A DNA stretch of 64,000 bases from PALSA-188 sp963720075 (GCA_963720075.1 CAVREG010000016.1:558001-622000), one strand, 5' to 3'. Counted from the first letter of the stretch, positions 1-9,225 are shown. Numbers and translations are program-made. The notes: generated from the letters alone by a model not told the origin.

Positions 1-215
1 CTATCGAATGTGTTTACAAGACTCTGCCCGGATGGCAGACTTCGACTGAGGGCATCACGGAGTTGCAGAAGCTGCCAAAGGCAGCCCGGGAATACTTGAA
101 ATTTATTGAGGAAAAGACAGGAGTTTGCATAGGCATGGTTTCCACCGGACCTGGACGCGAGCAAACCATGGTCGTTGACGAATTTGCGGCAGAGTTACAA
201 TCGTTAACCGATTGA
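1..215 (+). CDS. purA: Adenylosuccinate synthase, C-terminal end (partial)
   Basis: The window opens inside this gene. About 70 codons remain, in the frame starting at base 3 and ending in TGA at 213-215. The peptide contains LPGWQTSTEGI, then YLKFIEEKTG and STGPGREQT, which is the conserved C-terminal nucleotide-binding end of PurA. PurA joins IMP and aspartate using GTP to give adenylosuccinate, the first committed step of AMP synthesis in the cytoplasm. Only the tail is visible, so nothing can be said about its start or regulation. Confidence 0.93.
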   Translation, partial: IECVYKTLPGWQTSTEGITELQKLPKAAREYLKFIEEKTGVCIGMVSTGPGREQTMVVDEFAAELQSLTD

Positions 216-236
216 ATCCTAACTGGTGGATGGGAA

Positions 237-524
237 ATGGTAGTACTCGCAGTCACGTGGATGGCGAAAGCTGGCCGTGAAGTCGAAGTCGCAGCCATAC
301 TGGCCAAACTTACCGAGGAATCTCGGAAAGAACCTGGATGCGTGACCTACCAGGTACATCGGCACAAGACTGAACCGCACAGATTTTTCATTTACGAACG
401 GTACAAAGACGACACGGCCATCGAAGCGCACCGCGGATCGCCGCATTTTCTTCAGTACGCAAAAAAGGATCTTCCCAAGGTCGCCGACCGCGTGGAAGGC
501 CACTTGTACGAACCGTTGGGCTGA
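237..524 (+). CDS. Small antibiotic-biosynthesis-monooxygenase-fold (quinol monooxygenase-like) protein
   Basis: A 95-residue protein with the single ABM ferredoxin-like fold: an N-terminal strand (VVLAVTWMAKAG), a helix rich in E and K, the core PGCVTYQVHR, then FFIYERYKD and EAHRGSPHF near residues 50-75. These are hallmarks of the YgiN-like family, which oxidises quinols or aromatic substrates without a cofactor, usually as a dimer. It starts 21 bp after purA and reads the same way, so it may be cotranscribed, but no functional link is evident. The substrate cannot be told from sequence. Confidence 0.85.
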   Translation: MVVLAVTWMAKAGREVEVAAILAKLTEESRKEPGCVTYQVHRHKTEPHRFFIYERYKDDTAIEAHRGSPHFLQYAKKDLPKVADRVEGHLYEPLG

Positions 525-539
525 ACGGTGCGCAGTGAA

Positions 540-731
540 TCATTTATTTTTATCAGCTATTAGTACCCCGCCAGACGCATAACTTTCTTTCGATACTTCG
601 ATAAAAGAAATCATTACGGCTTCGCGCGCACTGCCCGCTTCTTCGACAATAACATCCGTAATACGACTTGATAGTTTGCGCTTCTGCTCAACAGTGCGGC
701 CGCTCAACATCGTAATTTGAACCATCGGCAT
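540..731 (-). CDS. 4-oxalocrotonate tautomerase-like protein
   Basis: A 63-residue protein beginning MPMVQITML. Removal of Met would expose Pro1, the catalytic base of the tautomerase superfamily. The internal GRTVEQKRKL segment and the C-terminal SYASGGVL follow the 4-OT pattern, and the length matches the usual 60-75 residues. I chose the ATG at 731 because it places proline second; a longer reading frame to 776 would bury it. Family members isomerise enols and ketones in aromatic degradation, but many small paralogues have unknown substrates. It is convergent with the monooxygenase gene, with 15 bp between them. Confidence 0.82.
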   Translation of the reverse strand: MPMVQITMLSGRTVEQKRKLSSRITDVIVEEAGSAREAVMISFIEVSKESYASGGVLIADKNK

Positions 732-839
732 GACACGGACTCCTGAACATTCAGATTCGCAGAGGGTCACCACCAAAAAAAACCAATTTCCCCTGCGAAA
801 AACTATGGGCTTCCTCCCCGTGCTGTTACTTGGGCTTGC

Positions 840-1265
840 CTATTGCGCCAGCTCGTATCCCGCAAAAAAGTAGCTCAACTCGAATCGGGCGGTGTCATCG
901 CCATCGGAGCCATGAATCGCGTTGTGCTCGATGCTGGTGGCCCATTTCTTTCGGATGGTGCCTTCTTCGGCATTCGCCGGATTCGTCGCACCCATGAGCT
1001 GACGAAGATCGGCAATGGCATTTTCTTTTTCGAGCGCCAGAACCACAATCGGCCCGCTGGACATGAACTCAGTAAGAGAATTGAAAAAAGGTCTCGCCGC
1101 ATGGACGGCGTAAAACTGCTCCGCCTGATGCTTCGAGATTTCAAGCATCTTCATGGCGAGGATGCGGAAGCCGTTCTTTTCGAACTGCTCGATAATGTCT
1201 CCAACGGCGTTTCTACGGACGGCATCAGGTTTGACGATGGTAAAGGTACGTTGCAGTGTCTTCAT
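840..1265 (-). CDS. ndk: Nucleoside diphosphate kinase
   Basis: A 141-residue protein, the normal length for Ndk. It has the N-terminal TFTIVKPDAV segment and the active-site NAIHGSD with His118, which carries the phosphate between nucleoside tri- and diphosphates. It balances NTP and dNTP pools. The ATG at 1265 is preferred over a TTG at 1277 because AGGA lies only two bases before the TTG, whereas it sits at a usable distance from the ATG. It follows sucD by 38 bp on the same strand, so it is probably the last gene of a sucC-sucD-ndk transcript. That fits a kinase handling the GTP or ATP produced by succinyl-CoA ligase. Confidence 0.97.
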   Translation of the reverse strand: MKTLQRTFTIVKPDAVRRNAVGDIIEQFEKNGFRILAMKMLEISKHQAEQFYAVHAARPFFNSLTEFMSSGPIVVLALEKENAIADLRQLMGATNPANAEEGTIRKKWATSIEHNAIHGSDGDDTARFELSYFFAGYELAQ

Positions 1266-1303
1266 ATTTCGGTTCAATCCTCGTTCAGATATCCGAATCT
1301 TTT

Positions 1304-2188
1304 TTAGGCTCCGGCGGCAACGCCCAGGGCTGCGGCAACTGCATCCCCGATGTCGGCCGGAGATTTCGCCATGCGAATGCCAGCGGCTTCCATCGCGCTA
1401 ATCTTCTCCGCGGCAGTTCCTTTTCCGCCTGAGATGATGGCGCCGGCGTGGCCCATGCGGCGTCCCGGAGGCGCGGTTTGGCCGGCAATGAATCCTATGA
1501 CCGGCTTCTTCATGCGCGCCTTCACATATTCGGCGGCGGCTTCTTCCGCACTGCCGCCGATTTCTCCGATCATAATTACGGCTTCAGTTTGAGGGTCGCG
1601 ATTAAATAGTTCCAGCGCATCGGTGAAAGTTGTGCCAATAATAGGATCTCCGCCGATGCCGATTGCGGTGGATTGCCCGATGCCACGCGTCGTCAATTGG
1701 TAAACTGCCTCATAGGTCAGAGTGCCGGAACGCGAAACAATGCCAACCGGTCCCTCCAGATGAATGCGTCCGGGCATAATACCGATCTTGCATTTTCCCG
1801 GAGAAATAATTCCGGGGCAATTGGGACCAATCAGCCGCGAGCGACGGTCCTGCAAATATTCCCATGCGCGCACCATGTCCAAGGTTGGGATTCCTTCGGT
1901 GATGCAGACGATCAGCTCAATCTCGGCGTCCGCGGCTTCCATGATTGCGTCAGAAGCGAATGGCGGCGGCACGAAAATGACCGACGCATCGGCGGCAGTC
2001 TGGTCAACTGCCTCCTGCACGGAGTTGAAAACCGGCCATCCCTCGTGGGTTGTTCCGCCCTTCCCAGGTGTAACTCCGCCGACGATATTGGTGCCATATT
2101 CTGCGCAGGCTTTAGCGTGGAAAGTGCCTTCGCGCCCGGTCAAACCCTGAACAATGACTCTCGTGGATCGGTCTACAAGAATGCTCAT
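1304..2188 (-). CDS. sucD: Succinyl-CoA ligase, alpha subunit
   Basis: The 294-residue alpha subunit of succinyl-CoA synthetase (TCA cycle; succinyl-CoA to succinate with nucleotide triphosphate formation). Visible are the N-terminal CoA-binding Rossmann region (VIVQGLTGREG, residues 12-22), IGPNCPGIISPG near residue 120, the SRSGTLTYE motif near 152, and GHAGAI with the phosphorylated His247. It follows sucC by 26 bp and precedes ndk. The length and all key motifs are intact. Confidence 0.98.
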   Translation of the reverse strand: MSILVDRSTRVIVQGLTGREGTFHAKACAEYGTNIVGGVTPGKGGTTHEGWPVFNSVQEAVDQTAADASVIFVPPPFASDAIMEAADAEIELIVCITEGIPTLDMVRAWEYLQDRRSRLIGPNCPGIISPGKCKIGIMPGRIHLEGPVGIVSRSGTLTYEAVYQLTTRGIGQSTAIGIGGDPIIGTTFTDALELFNRDPQTEAVIMIGEIGGSAEEAAAEYVKARMKKPVIGFIAGQTAPPGRRMGHAGAIISGGKGTAAEKISAMEAAGIRMAKSPADIGDAVAAALGVAAGA

Positions 2189-2214
2189 AATGATTTCTTA
2201 TCTTCGTTAAGCCG

Positions 2215-3387
2215 TTATGAACCGGCCGCCGCGACTACTTTCTCAGCGGCGTCTTTCATGGTCTGAGCAACGATAAAGTTGAATCCTGACTGCTTCAGAA
2301 TCTCTCGTCCCTCTTCGACGTTCGTTCCTTCGAGCCGCAACACGATTGGAAGTTGAATTCCTGTTTTGTTCGCGGCTTCAACTACTCCTTTAGCAAGCGT
2401 ATCCACGCGAAGGATGCCGCCAAAAATGTTGATCAGCACCGCCTTCACGCTTTTATCGCTCAGCAAAATCTCAAACGCATGGGTAACCTGCTCGGCATTG
2501 GCGCCGCCGCCGACATCGAGAAAATTCGCCGGCATGCCGCCCGCGTATTTAATGATGTCCATCGTCGCCATGGCCAGCCCGGCGCCATTTACCATGCAGC
2601 CGACATTGCCTTCGAGCTTGATGTAGTTCAAGCCATACTTCGAAGCCTCAACTTCAAGCGGATCTTCTTCTGTAACGTCGCGCAGTTCTTTCAGGTCGGG
2701 ATGACGAAACATCGCGTTGTCGTCGAACGCCATTTTAGCGTCGAGCGCGAAAAGTCGCCCGTCCGTGCAAGTAATAAATGGATTGATTTCCATCAGCGAT
2801 GAATCAGTCTCGTGAAAAGCCTTGTACAGGCCAGTCATGAAGCGCACTGCTTCGTTGATCTGTTGCGGCTTCAGGCCGAGTTGGAACGCCAACTTCCGCG
2901 CTTGAAATGGCTCCAATCCCAAGCCTGGATCAATGTACTCCTTGAGAATTGCGGCAGGATCTTCCGCCGCGACTTGCTCGATTTCCATGCCTCCCGACCG
3001 CGATGCCATGAAAACGGGCTTGGCTTCAGCCCGGTCTATCACAGCACCCAGATAAAGTTCTTTCTCGATGGGCAGAGTTTCCTCGATCAGCAACCGCCGC
3101 ACGATGCGGCCTTCAGGACCGGTCTGGTGCGTGATCAAATTCATGCCCAGTATTTTTGAAGCGAGATCAACGGCCTCTTCCACCGACTTGGCAATCTTTA
3201 CGCCACCGCCTTTGCCGCGTCCCCCTGCGTGAATTTGAGCTTTGACGACAACTCCGCTGGCACCCGAGGCAAAAAGCCTCTCCGCAGCCCCCTTAGTTTC
3301 CTCAACCGTGGCCGCCATTTCTCCGCGAGGCACCGCAACGCCGTATTTCTTAAGAATGTTTTTGGCCTGATACTCATGAATCTTCAT
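2215..3387 (-). CDS. sucC: Succinyl-CoA ligase, beta subunit
   Basis: A 390-residue subunit with an N-terminal ATP-grasp domain (MKIHEYQAKNILKKYGVAVPRG, then VVKAQIHAGGRGKGGGVK) and a C-terminal ligase domain (NFLDVGGGAN, INIFGGILR). It binds the nucleotide and pairs with SucD in the TCA cycle. It is the promoter-proximal gene of the minus-strand sucC-sucD-ndk group. The 208-bp gap upstream separates it from the divergent GH92 gene and should hold its promoter; I see no strong Shine-Dalgarno sequence before its ATG. Confidence 0.98.
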   Translation of the reverse strand: MKIHEYQAKNILKKYGVAVPRGEMAATVEETKGAAERLFASGASGVVVKAQIHAGGRGKGGGVKIAKSVEEAVDLASKILGMNLITHQTGPEGRIVRRLLIEETLPIEKELYLGAVIDRAEAKPVFMASRSGGMEIEQVAAEDPAAILKEYIDPGLGLEPFQARKLAFQLGLKPQQINEAVRFMTGLYKAFHETDSSLMEINPFITCTDGRLFALDAKMAFDDNAMFRHPDLKELRDVTEEDPLEVEASKYGLNYIKLEGNVGCMVNGAGLAMATMDIIKYAGGMPANFLDVGGGANAEQVTHAFEILLSDKSVKAVLINIFGGILRVDTLAKGVVEAANKTGIQLPIVLRLEGTNVEEGREILKQSGFNFIVAQTMKDAAEKVVAAAGS

Positions 3388-3581
3388 AAATGCTGATTCA
3401 ACCTTTAGGAAGGATGCAGCTTGCGGCTTCGATTGCGGGCAGCAAACTTATGATTCTATCGAAGGGTAGACGCATTGGGCAAACCTAACCGCACACTTGG
3501 AAGTTCCCCCTACAGTATCTATTTTGTCAGGGGAGAATGTTTGGGAGCCGGTCAATGAACAAATGGCCACCCGACACTGGG

Positions 3582-3587
3582 TATAAT
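3582..3587 (+). promoter_or_regulatory. Perfect TATAAT -10 box just before the GH92 start
   Basis: A consensus TATAAT ends eight bases before the ATG at 3596, so transcription would begin at or next to the start codon. No Shine-Dalgarno sequence precedes the ATG. Together these suggest a leaderless mRNA. A convincing -35 box at the normal distance is not visible, so this is a moderate call. Confidence 0.5.
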
Positions 3588-3595
3588 GCCTATCC

Positions 3596-5866
3596 ATGAG
3601 CCGTTTCCTCGTTTTTTTGTTGCTCATCTCAGGGGGTGTTTGGGCACAAGATTCCCCGCCTTCGCCGGCTTATGATTCCGTAAATCCTTTCATCGGCACC
3701 GCCGGGGATGGCAACACGTTCCCGGGAGCCACTCTGCCGCTGGGCATGATGCAGTGGAGTCCCGACACACGTCCCGACGGCTGGTACCACTATCAGGACA
3801 CCACGACTCGCGGTTTCAGCCTGACCCATATTAGCGGCGCCGGCTGCACTGTTTACGCCGACGTTCCCATTCTGCCCTGGATCGCGGAATTGGGCACCGC
3901 GTCTCCTAATGACTTGGTCGTGCCGTTTTCTCACGATCGTGAGCAGGCACATCCAGGCTATTACAGCGTCACTTTAGACAACGGGGTTAAAACAGAACTC
4001 ACGGTCGCGAGCCGTGCAGGGATTGGACGCTTTGGATTCCCAGCAGGTGCGCGGCGGATATTACTGTTTAAAGCCGGCGCTAGCGGCATGAGTAACAACG
4101 GAAAACGCGCGGCCGATACCAGCACGGTCCACATCACGGGGCATGACACCGTCACTGGCACGGTTCACAGCGGCGGCTTCTGCGAATCTGACACGAATTA
4201 TGTTCTTTACTTCGCGGTGAAATTCGCCCGGCCGTTCTCTTCTTATGGGACCTGGAGTGCGACCGGCAGCGCGACTCCAGGCGCACGTTCTGTTTCCGGC
4301 CATAAGGCTGGTGCTTACGTCTCGTTTCCCAGAGGCACCGGACCTGTTGTTATGAAGATCGGCATTTCATTCGTCAGCGTGGAAAATGCGGCGAAGAACC
4401 TCGTCATTGAAATTCCTGGATGGGACTTTGATGCGGTGCATGCCGAGGCAAAAAAATCCTGGACGCAGATGCTGGATCGCGTGCAAACCGGAGGCGGAAG
4501 TGCCGACCAGCGTACCATCTTCTACACTGGGCTTTACCACATGCTCCTGTCCCCGAACATCTTCAGCGACGGCAATGGGGACTACATCGGCTTCGACAGC
4601 AAGGTCCGGCGTTTGCCCGCGGGGAAGGCTCAATACGCGAACTTTTCTGACTGGGATATCTATCGCAGCCTTATTCAATTTCAGGCTTTGCTCTTGCCCG
4701 CGCAAAGCAGCCAGATGATGCAGTCGCTGGTGCGCGATGCCGAACAGAGTGGATGGCTTCCTCGCTGGCCGGTTGCGAACGACGTGAGTTACGTTATGGG
4801 CGGGGACTCGTCATCCATACTGCTTTCCAATGGCTACGCATTCGGAGCGCGCTCGTTTGACACGGCGTCCGCGGTCCGCTTCATGATCAAAGGCGCAACT
4901 CAGCCTGGAACCGGTCCGCACGGGAATTCCGAACGTCCGCAGTTGAGCGATTATCTCAGCAAGGGCTACGTTCCCGTCAGCGACAACCAGGAGTCGGGAG
5001 CCTCGATCACTCTGGAATATGCCAGCGCAGACTTCGCCATGTCGCAGTTTGCGGCTGCGATGGGCGACAACGCTCATGCCGCGAGCCTGCTGCGCTCAGC
5101 CCAAAACTGGCGCAAGCTGTTTGACAACAAAAGCGGTTTCATTCGTCCGCGCACTGCTGACGGTAACTTCATCACGGGATGGGATCCCGATCACTCGCTG
5201 CCTCGCCACCAAAAGAGCTGGGACAAGTTTGACCAAATGGGCTTCGAAGAGGGGAACACGTGGCAGTACACATGGATGATTCCGCACAACTATGCGGGCC
5301 TGTTCCAAGCCATGGGCGGAAACCAGAATGTTGTCCCCAAGCTAGACAAGTTTTTCGTCGAGATCAACGGTTGGGGCAAGCCTAACTTTACCGTGGCTAA
5401 TGAGCCTGACTTCTGCGCCCCTTATGCGTACGTTTGGACGGGGAATCCCTGGAAGACGCAGGAAGTGGTGGACCGCATTCGCCGAGAGACGTTTACTACG
5501 AAACCGGATGGCCTTCCCGGCAATGACGACCTGGGCGCTACCTCTGGCGTCTATGTATGGAACGCGTTAGGCATGTATCCCGTGATTCAAGGTGTCGGCG
5601 GGTTGGTGCTCTCGTCGCCGATGTTTCCGCACGCGTTTTTCAAGTTCGGCGATGGACGCGGGCTTGAGATCTTGTCCAAGGGAGAAGGGATTTACGTTCA
5701 ATCCGTCGAACTGAACGGCAAGGCATACCCGAGCGCTTGGCTACCCATCAGCAAGTTACAGACCGGACAGAATCGCCTGGAATTCACGCTGGGTCGCGAG
5801 CCGAATCGCTCATGGGCAAGCCAGCCTGAGAACTTGCCTCCGTCATTCGACGTGTCGCAGAAGTGA
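3596..5866 (+). CDS. Exported GH92 family alpha-mannosidase
   Basis: A 756-residue glycosidase with an N-terminal signal peptide (MSRFLVFLLLISGGVWAQ). The N-terminal beta-sandwich carries VNPFIGTAGDGNTFPGA and GFSLTHISGAGC; the C-terminal (alpha/alpha)6 domain carries FSDWDIYRS, EEGNTWQYTWMIPHN, NEPDF and the signature GNDDLGATSGVYVWNALG. GH92 enzymes are calcium-dependent exo-alpha-mannosidases acting on N-glycans and mannans, usually outside the cytoplasm. The gene stands alone, divergent from sucC. The exact linkage specificity (alpha-1,2 is commonest) is inference. Confidence 0.95.
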   Translation: MSRFLVFLLLISGGVWAQDSPPSPAYDSVNPFIGTAGDGNTFPGATLPLGMMQWSPDTRPDGWYHYQDTTTRGFSLTHISGAGCTVYADVPILPWIAELGTASPNDLVVPFSHDREQAHPGYYSVTLDNGVKTELTVASRAGIGRFGFPAGARRILLFKAGASGMSNNGKRAADTSTVHITGHDTVTGTVHSGGFCESDTNYVLYFAVKFARPFSSYGTWSATGSATPGARSVSGHKAGAYVSFPRGTGPVVMKIGISFVSVENAAKNLVIEIPGWDFDAVHAEAKKSWTQMLDRVQTGGGSADQRTIFYTGLYHMLLSPNIFSDGNGDYIGFDSKVRRLPAGKAQYANFSDWDIYRSLIQFQALLLPAQSSQMMQSLVRDAEQSGWLPRWPVANDVSYVMGGDSSSILLSNGYAFGARSFDTASAVRFMIKGATQPGTGPHGNSERPQLSDYLSKGYVPVSDNQESGASITLEYASADFAMSQFAAAMGDNAHAASLLRSAQNWRKLFDNKSGFIRPRTADGNFITGWDPDHSLPRHQKSWDKFDQMGFEEGNTWQYTWMIPHNYAGLFQAMGGNQNVVPKLDKFFVEINGWGKPNFTVANEPDFCAPYAYVWTGNPWKTQEVVDRIRRETFTTKPDGLPGNDDLGATSGVYVWNALGMYPVIQGVGGLVLSSPMFPHAFFKFGDGRGLEILSKGEGIYVQSVELNGKAYPSAWLPISKLQTGQNRLEFTLGREPNRSWASQPENLPPSFDVSQK

Positions 5867-5896
5867 CGCCGTCACATGAGAGCGACCGTGTCCCTT

Positions 5897-6198
5897 TCAC
5901 ATCAATTCGTCGAAGTAACGCCCGGCCTTTTCGCCTTTCCAATTGCTCAGAGTTCTTGCGACTTCTTCGTCAGGCACGGAGATGAATCTTGACCACTCGG
6001 CTTTATTGGAATGCGGGTAGCCGAGGAGGTTCACAAGGGAGTTGTTAATGGCCAGTTTTACCAGTTCACTCTCATAGTCAGCTTTGGCCAAGCTTCCAAA
6101 ACGTCCTTCACTTGGTCTCGCGTAAGTCCGAATAGCGCATGGAATTCCCAGTCAGGAAAGAACTCCCTCCACCGCCGCTCGAAGGCAGTCCCGAACAA
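5897..6198 (-). pseudogene. Small conserved-looking protein broken by a one-base frameshift
   Basis: Two minus-strand frames join into one plausible protein of about 100 residues. The upstream frame (from a possible TTG at 6198) reads LFGTAFERRWREFFPDWEF and on to VKDVLEAWPK. The downstream frame reads ADYESELVKLAINN to a stop at 5897. Adding one G in the AAAGCTGAC stretch near 6081-6083 fuses them cleanly. No function is recognised. It lies between GH92 and trpD, convergent with the former. It could be a decayed gene or a sequencing error; the upstream start is unsure because the frame closes shortly before. Confidence 0.55.
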
Positions 6199-6272
6199 TA
6201 TTTCCGTTCCCTGTCGTTTAAATCGGCAAAGGCCAATGTGTCTCTCCCTCGAATGCTAATCTTATACGCGTC

Positions 6273-7319
6273 ATGATCCTCGAGGCTCTGCATTCTATAG
6301 CGAATCACCGCCAGTCGCTCACTCGGGAAGAATCGCGCTCGGTAATGGCAGAAATCCTGGCAGGAAAATGTTCGGACGCGCAAATTGCTGCCTTTCTGGT
6401 TGCGTTGCACGTGAAAGGAGAAACCGTCGAAGAGATAGTCGGCTTTGCCGAGGCAATTCGTGGAGCGGCGACTCCACTAAGTATTTCCCAGAATTCAACC
6501 GTAGATGTTAGCGGCACCGAGCGGGACGCGCTGGTAGATACATGTGGCACGGGCGGGGATGCGAGCGGAACGTTCAATATCTCGACCGCTGCGGCCTTGG
6601 TTGCCGCTGGTGCCGGTGTGCGCATTGCCAAGCATGGCAATCGAAGCCTGACTTCGAAGTGTGGTTCAGCCGATGTCATGGAGGCTTTGGGCGTGAACAT
6701 CAATTTGCCGCTGGAACGCCTAGCCGCCTGCCTCGCCGAAGTTGGGATTGTTTTTCTCTATGCTCCGGCGATGCATTCGGCGATGAAACATGTCCAGACA
6801 GCGCGCCGCGAGCTGCGTCTGCGAACCGTCTTCAACCTGTTAGGACCCCTAACAAATCCTGCGCAGGCGTCGGCGCAGATTGTTGGCGTGTATTCGGTTG
6901 AGTTAGTGGAAAAACTCGCCGAAGCGCTCAGCATGTTGGGGGTCCAACGGGCGATGGTCGTCCATGGTCTCGACGGTCTGGATGAGATCACAATCACCGG
7001 GCCGACTCGCATCGCGGAGGTTCGCGGCGGGACCGTTCGAAGTTACGAGGTGACTCCGGAGGAGTTTGGGATAACGCGCTCAAGCCTCGCTGAGGTTTCA
7101 GGCGGCGACGCGGTGGAGAATGCAGCCATCATTCGGGAAGTTCTCGCAGGCAAAAAATCTACGCGAAGGGATATTGTGATATTGAATGCGGCTGCTGCTC
7201 TAGTTGTTGCAGGGAAAGCAGATCGTTTGCAGGATGCAATCCAATTAGCGGAGAACTCGATTGATTCTGGCGGCGCGAAAGCGAAGCTGGAAGGCTTAAT
7301 CATGTTCTCGAACGCTTAG
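6273..7319 (+). CDS. trpD: Anthranilate phosphoribosyltransferase
   Basis: A 348-residue enzyme transferring phosphoribose from PRPP to anthranilate, the second step of tryptophan synthesis. The PRPP-binding CGTGGD (residues 91-96) is followed by FNISTAAALVAAGAGV, KHGNRS and the anthranilate-pocket segment RRELRLRTVFNLLGPLTNP. The N-terminal helical domain is complete. No other trp genes are adjacent, so trpD is detached from the rest of the pathway here. No clear Shine-Dalgarno sequence precedes the ATG. Confidence 0.97.
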   Translation: MILEALHSIANHRQSLTREESRSVMAEILAGKCSDAQIAAFLVALHVKGETVEEIVGFAEAIRGAATPLSISQNSTVDVSGTERDALVDTCGTGGDASGTFNISTAAALVAAGAGVRIAKHGNRSLTSKCGSADVMEALGVNINLPLERLAACLAEVGIVFLYAPAMHSAMKHVQTARRELRLRTVFNLLGPLTNPAQASAQIVGVYSVELVEKLAEALSMLGVQRAMVVHGLDGLDEITITGPTRIAEVRGGTVRSYEVTPEEFGITRSSLAEVSGGDAVENAAIIREVLAGKKSTRRDIVILNAAAALVVAGKADRLQDAIQLAENSIDSGGAKAKLEGLIMFSNA

Positions 7320-7353
7320 GGGAAAGTGCAAGCTCGCAGTGTCGTCCTGAAGG

Positions 7354-7373
7354 GGCGGGGCTTCAGCCCCGCC
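7354..7373. terminator. GC-rich hairpin between convergent trpD and the prenyl synthase gene
   Basis: A 9-bp perfect stem, GGCGGGGCT and AGCCCCGCC, separated by TC. No T-run follows. It sits between the 3' ends of two convergent genes, where a bidirectional terminator is expected. The same kind of short palindrome is common as a dispersed repeat in such genomes, so the terminator role is inference. Confidence 0.45.
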
Positions 7374-7484
7374 GTCGCTTAGATCAAGGCCTTACGGCGC
7401 GCCCTTTCAAATCAATTACAAATTACGAGTTTTCCCGAAACTTCGAGGGCGAAAAGTCACAGCGAACAATCCCAAATGGGTCGC

Positions 7485-8474
7485 CTATTTATCCCTCGCC
7501 ACCACAAACTCCGGGGCCCACAACAATGCTCGCTTAATCTCTCCGTCAGGAAAATTGCAGATCGCGTTTCGTGCCAGGTCGGCGTAGCGTAACGCGCAAT
7601 CGTGAGCCGCATCCAGCGACCTATAGCGATTCAAAATGTCGAGAACCTCGGCGTGTGTCCCGCCATCCACGGCGCGTTCATCAACTACGTTTGCTATCAG
7701 CCGGCGTTCTAACTCCGTGCAGCGTTCGAGCGAGTGAATCACGGCCATGGTGACCTTGCCTTCGCGGAGATCGCTGGCCACGGGCTTTCCCAGGACATCT
7801 TCTGAGGCCGTCAGGTCAAGCACGTCATCCACAATCTGGAACGCCATGCCGAGATCGCGGCCATACTGCGCTAGATTCTCTTCCTGCTCGGCGGTCGCGC
7901 CACCAAGAATGGCGCCCATCCTCATGCAAACTGAAAACAGGCAGGCAGTCTTGCGAAAGATCAGATCGAAATACTCGTCCAGCGAAATAAGCTTGCCTTG
8001 TTTCTCAATTTGAAGAAGCTCGCCTTCAACCATTTGTTGCGTCAGGTCAATGAGCGTGTCAAGGATACGAAAATTGCGTTCCTGCAAAGCGACCTTGAAA
8101 GCCTGCATGTAAAGCCAGTCGCCGGCAAGGACGCACTTGGAATTTCCCCATTGCGTGTTCGCCGCAGGACGCCCGCGGCGGGTCTCAGCTTCATCAATAA
8201 TGTCGTCATGCACCAAGGTCGCGGTGTGAATAATTTCTACAACTGCCCCGAGCCTGACCGCGCCCCGTCCGCGGTAGTCGAAAAGCTTGGCTGAAAGCAA
8301 AAGTAACGCCGGACGGATCCGCTTGCCGCCGCCACTGCGCAAGTATTCGCCAATTTCGGTAATCCCTCCCACTCCGGAAACGGTGTCCCGCCCAAACTCG
8401 CGCTCAATGGCGGAAAGGTCTTCGCGAAGCATCTCGAAAAATTCTTTTCCGTTAAGGGTGGCGGGTGTGCTCAT
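7485..8474 (-). CDS. Polyprenyl diphosphate synthase
   Basis: A 329-residue trans-isoprenyl diphosphate synthase. GGGKRIRP (residues 48-55) binds isopentenyl diphosphate. The first Asp-rich motif DDIID (90-94) is followed by EAETRRGRP, and the second, DDVLD, is at 216-220. These bind the Mg-diphosphate of the allylic substrate. Small residues before the first motif suggest a long-chain product, for example the octaprenyl to decaprenyl tail of a quinone, though chain length is not certain. I use the ATG at 8474; the frame could extend to 8501. It follows the YajQ gene on the same strand. Confidence 0.94.
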   Translation of the reverse strand: MSTPATLNGKEFFEMLREDLSAIEREFGRDTVSGVGGITEIGEYLRSGGGKRIRPALLLLSAKLFDYRGRGAVRLGAVVEIIHTATLVHDDIIDEAETRRGRPAANTQWGNSKCVLAGDWLYMQAFKVALQERNFRILDTLIDLTQQMVEGELLQIEKQGKLISLDEYFDLIFRKTACLFSVCMRMGAILGGATAEQEENLAQYGRDLGMAFQIVDDVLDLTASEDVLGKPVASDLREGKVTMAVIHSLERCTELERRLIANVVDERAVDGGTHAEVLDILNRYRSLDAAHDCALRYADLARNAICNFPDGEIKRALLWAPEFVVARDK

Positions 8475-8514
8475 TCGTTGTCTCGAGTCGGCGTGCGGCA
8501 CTGGAAATCAACCT

Positions 8515-9012
8515 TCAAGTCGTGCGGTAATTCGTAAATTGCAAATCAATCCCAAAATCCTTTTGCTTGAGCAGCGCAATGACCTGCTGCAATGAGTCGC
8601 GATCTTTCCCGCTCACCCGCACCAAGTCTCCCTGAATGGAGCCGTTTACTTTCGTCTTGGAGTCCTTGATCACTTTGACGATTTCTTTGGCCTTCTCAAT
8701 GGCGATTCCCTGCTGCATGGTGATCTTCTGCTTCGCGGTGGCGCCAGCTGCGCCCTCAACCGGGCCATACGTCAATCCCTTGAGAGACACGCCGCGCTTT
8801 ACCAGTTTCTGTTGCAGGATTTCGTTTACTGCTTTCAGCTTGTATTCATCAATCGAGTGCAGCACGATGGCGTCTTTTCCTTCCATCTCTATGTTCGACT
8901 TCGAATCCTTCAAATCGAAGCGGGTATGGACTTCTTTCAGTGCCTGCTGAATGGCATTCGCGACTTCCTGCAGATCGAGCTTGCTTACGATGTCGAAAGT
9001 ATTCTCTGGCAT
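8515..9012 (-). CDS. YajQ family nucleotide-binding protein
   Basis: A 165-residue protein with the family's opening (MPENTFDIVSKLDLQEVANAI) and characteristic FDLKDSKSNIE, KGLTYGPVE and KVNGSIQGDLVRVSGKDRD segments. It folds as two ferredoxin-like domains. Family members bind nucleic acid or cyclic di-GMP; in Xanthomonas a member is a c-di-GMP effector. A c-di-GMP enzyme is encoded at 56035-59451, so a signalling role is possible but unproven. It sits 40 bp upstream of the prenyl synthase gene. Confidence 0.95.
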   Translation of the reverse strand: MPENTFDIVSKLDLQEVANAIQQALKEVHTRFDLKDSKSNIEMEGKDAIVLHSIDEYKLKAVNEILQQKLVKRGVSLKGLTYGPVEGAAGATAKQKITMQQGIAIEKAKEIVKVIKDSKTKVNGSIQGDLVRVSGKDRDSLQQVIALLKQKDFGIDLQFTNYRTT

Positions 9013-9225
9013 GGGATTGCTTCATCCTGGCGGCACGGGCCGCTGGTTCTGGTCAAAGATATATCCTAACAAGCTAAATGGAGTTGAGCGTTTCGTGAAG
9101 CGAAAAGAAAAGGCGCGGGGAGACGTCCTTTTCACATTGCTTCTCAACGTCGCGTCAAAAGGACTATTACGCGGCACTCGCAACCAGCGCCGGATATGTC
9201 TACAATGGGTTTCGTCTGAGGCGAC

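Noticed and set aside
843..1307. 154-codon plus-strand frame opposite ndk
   Set aside because: It is the antisense of ndk, which has all active-site motifs; the plus frame has no recognisable features.
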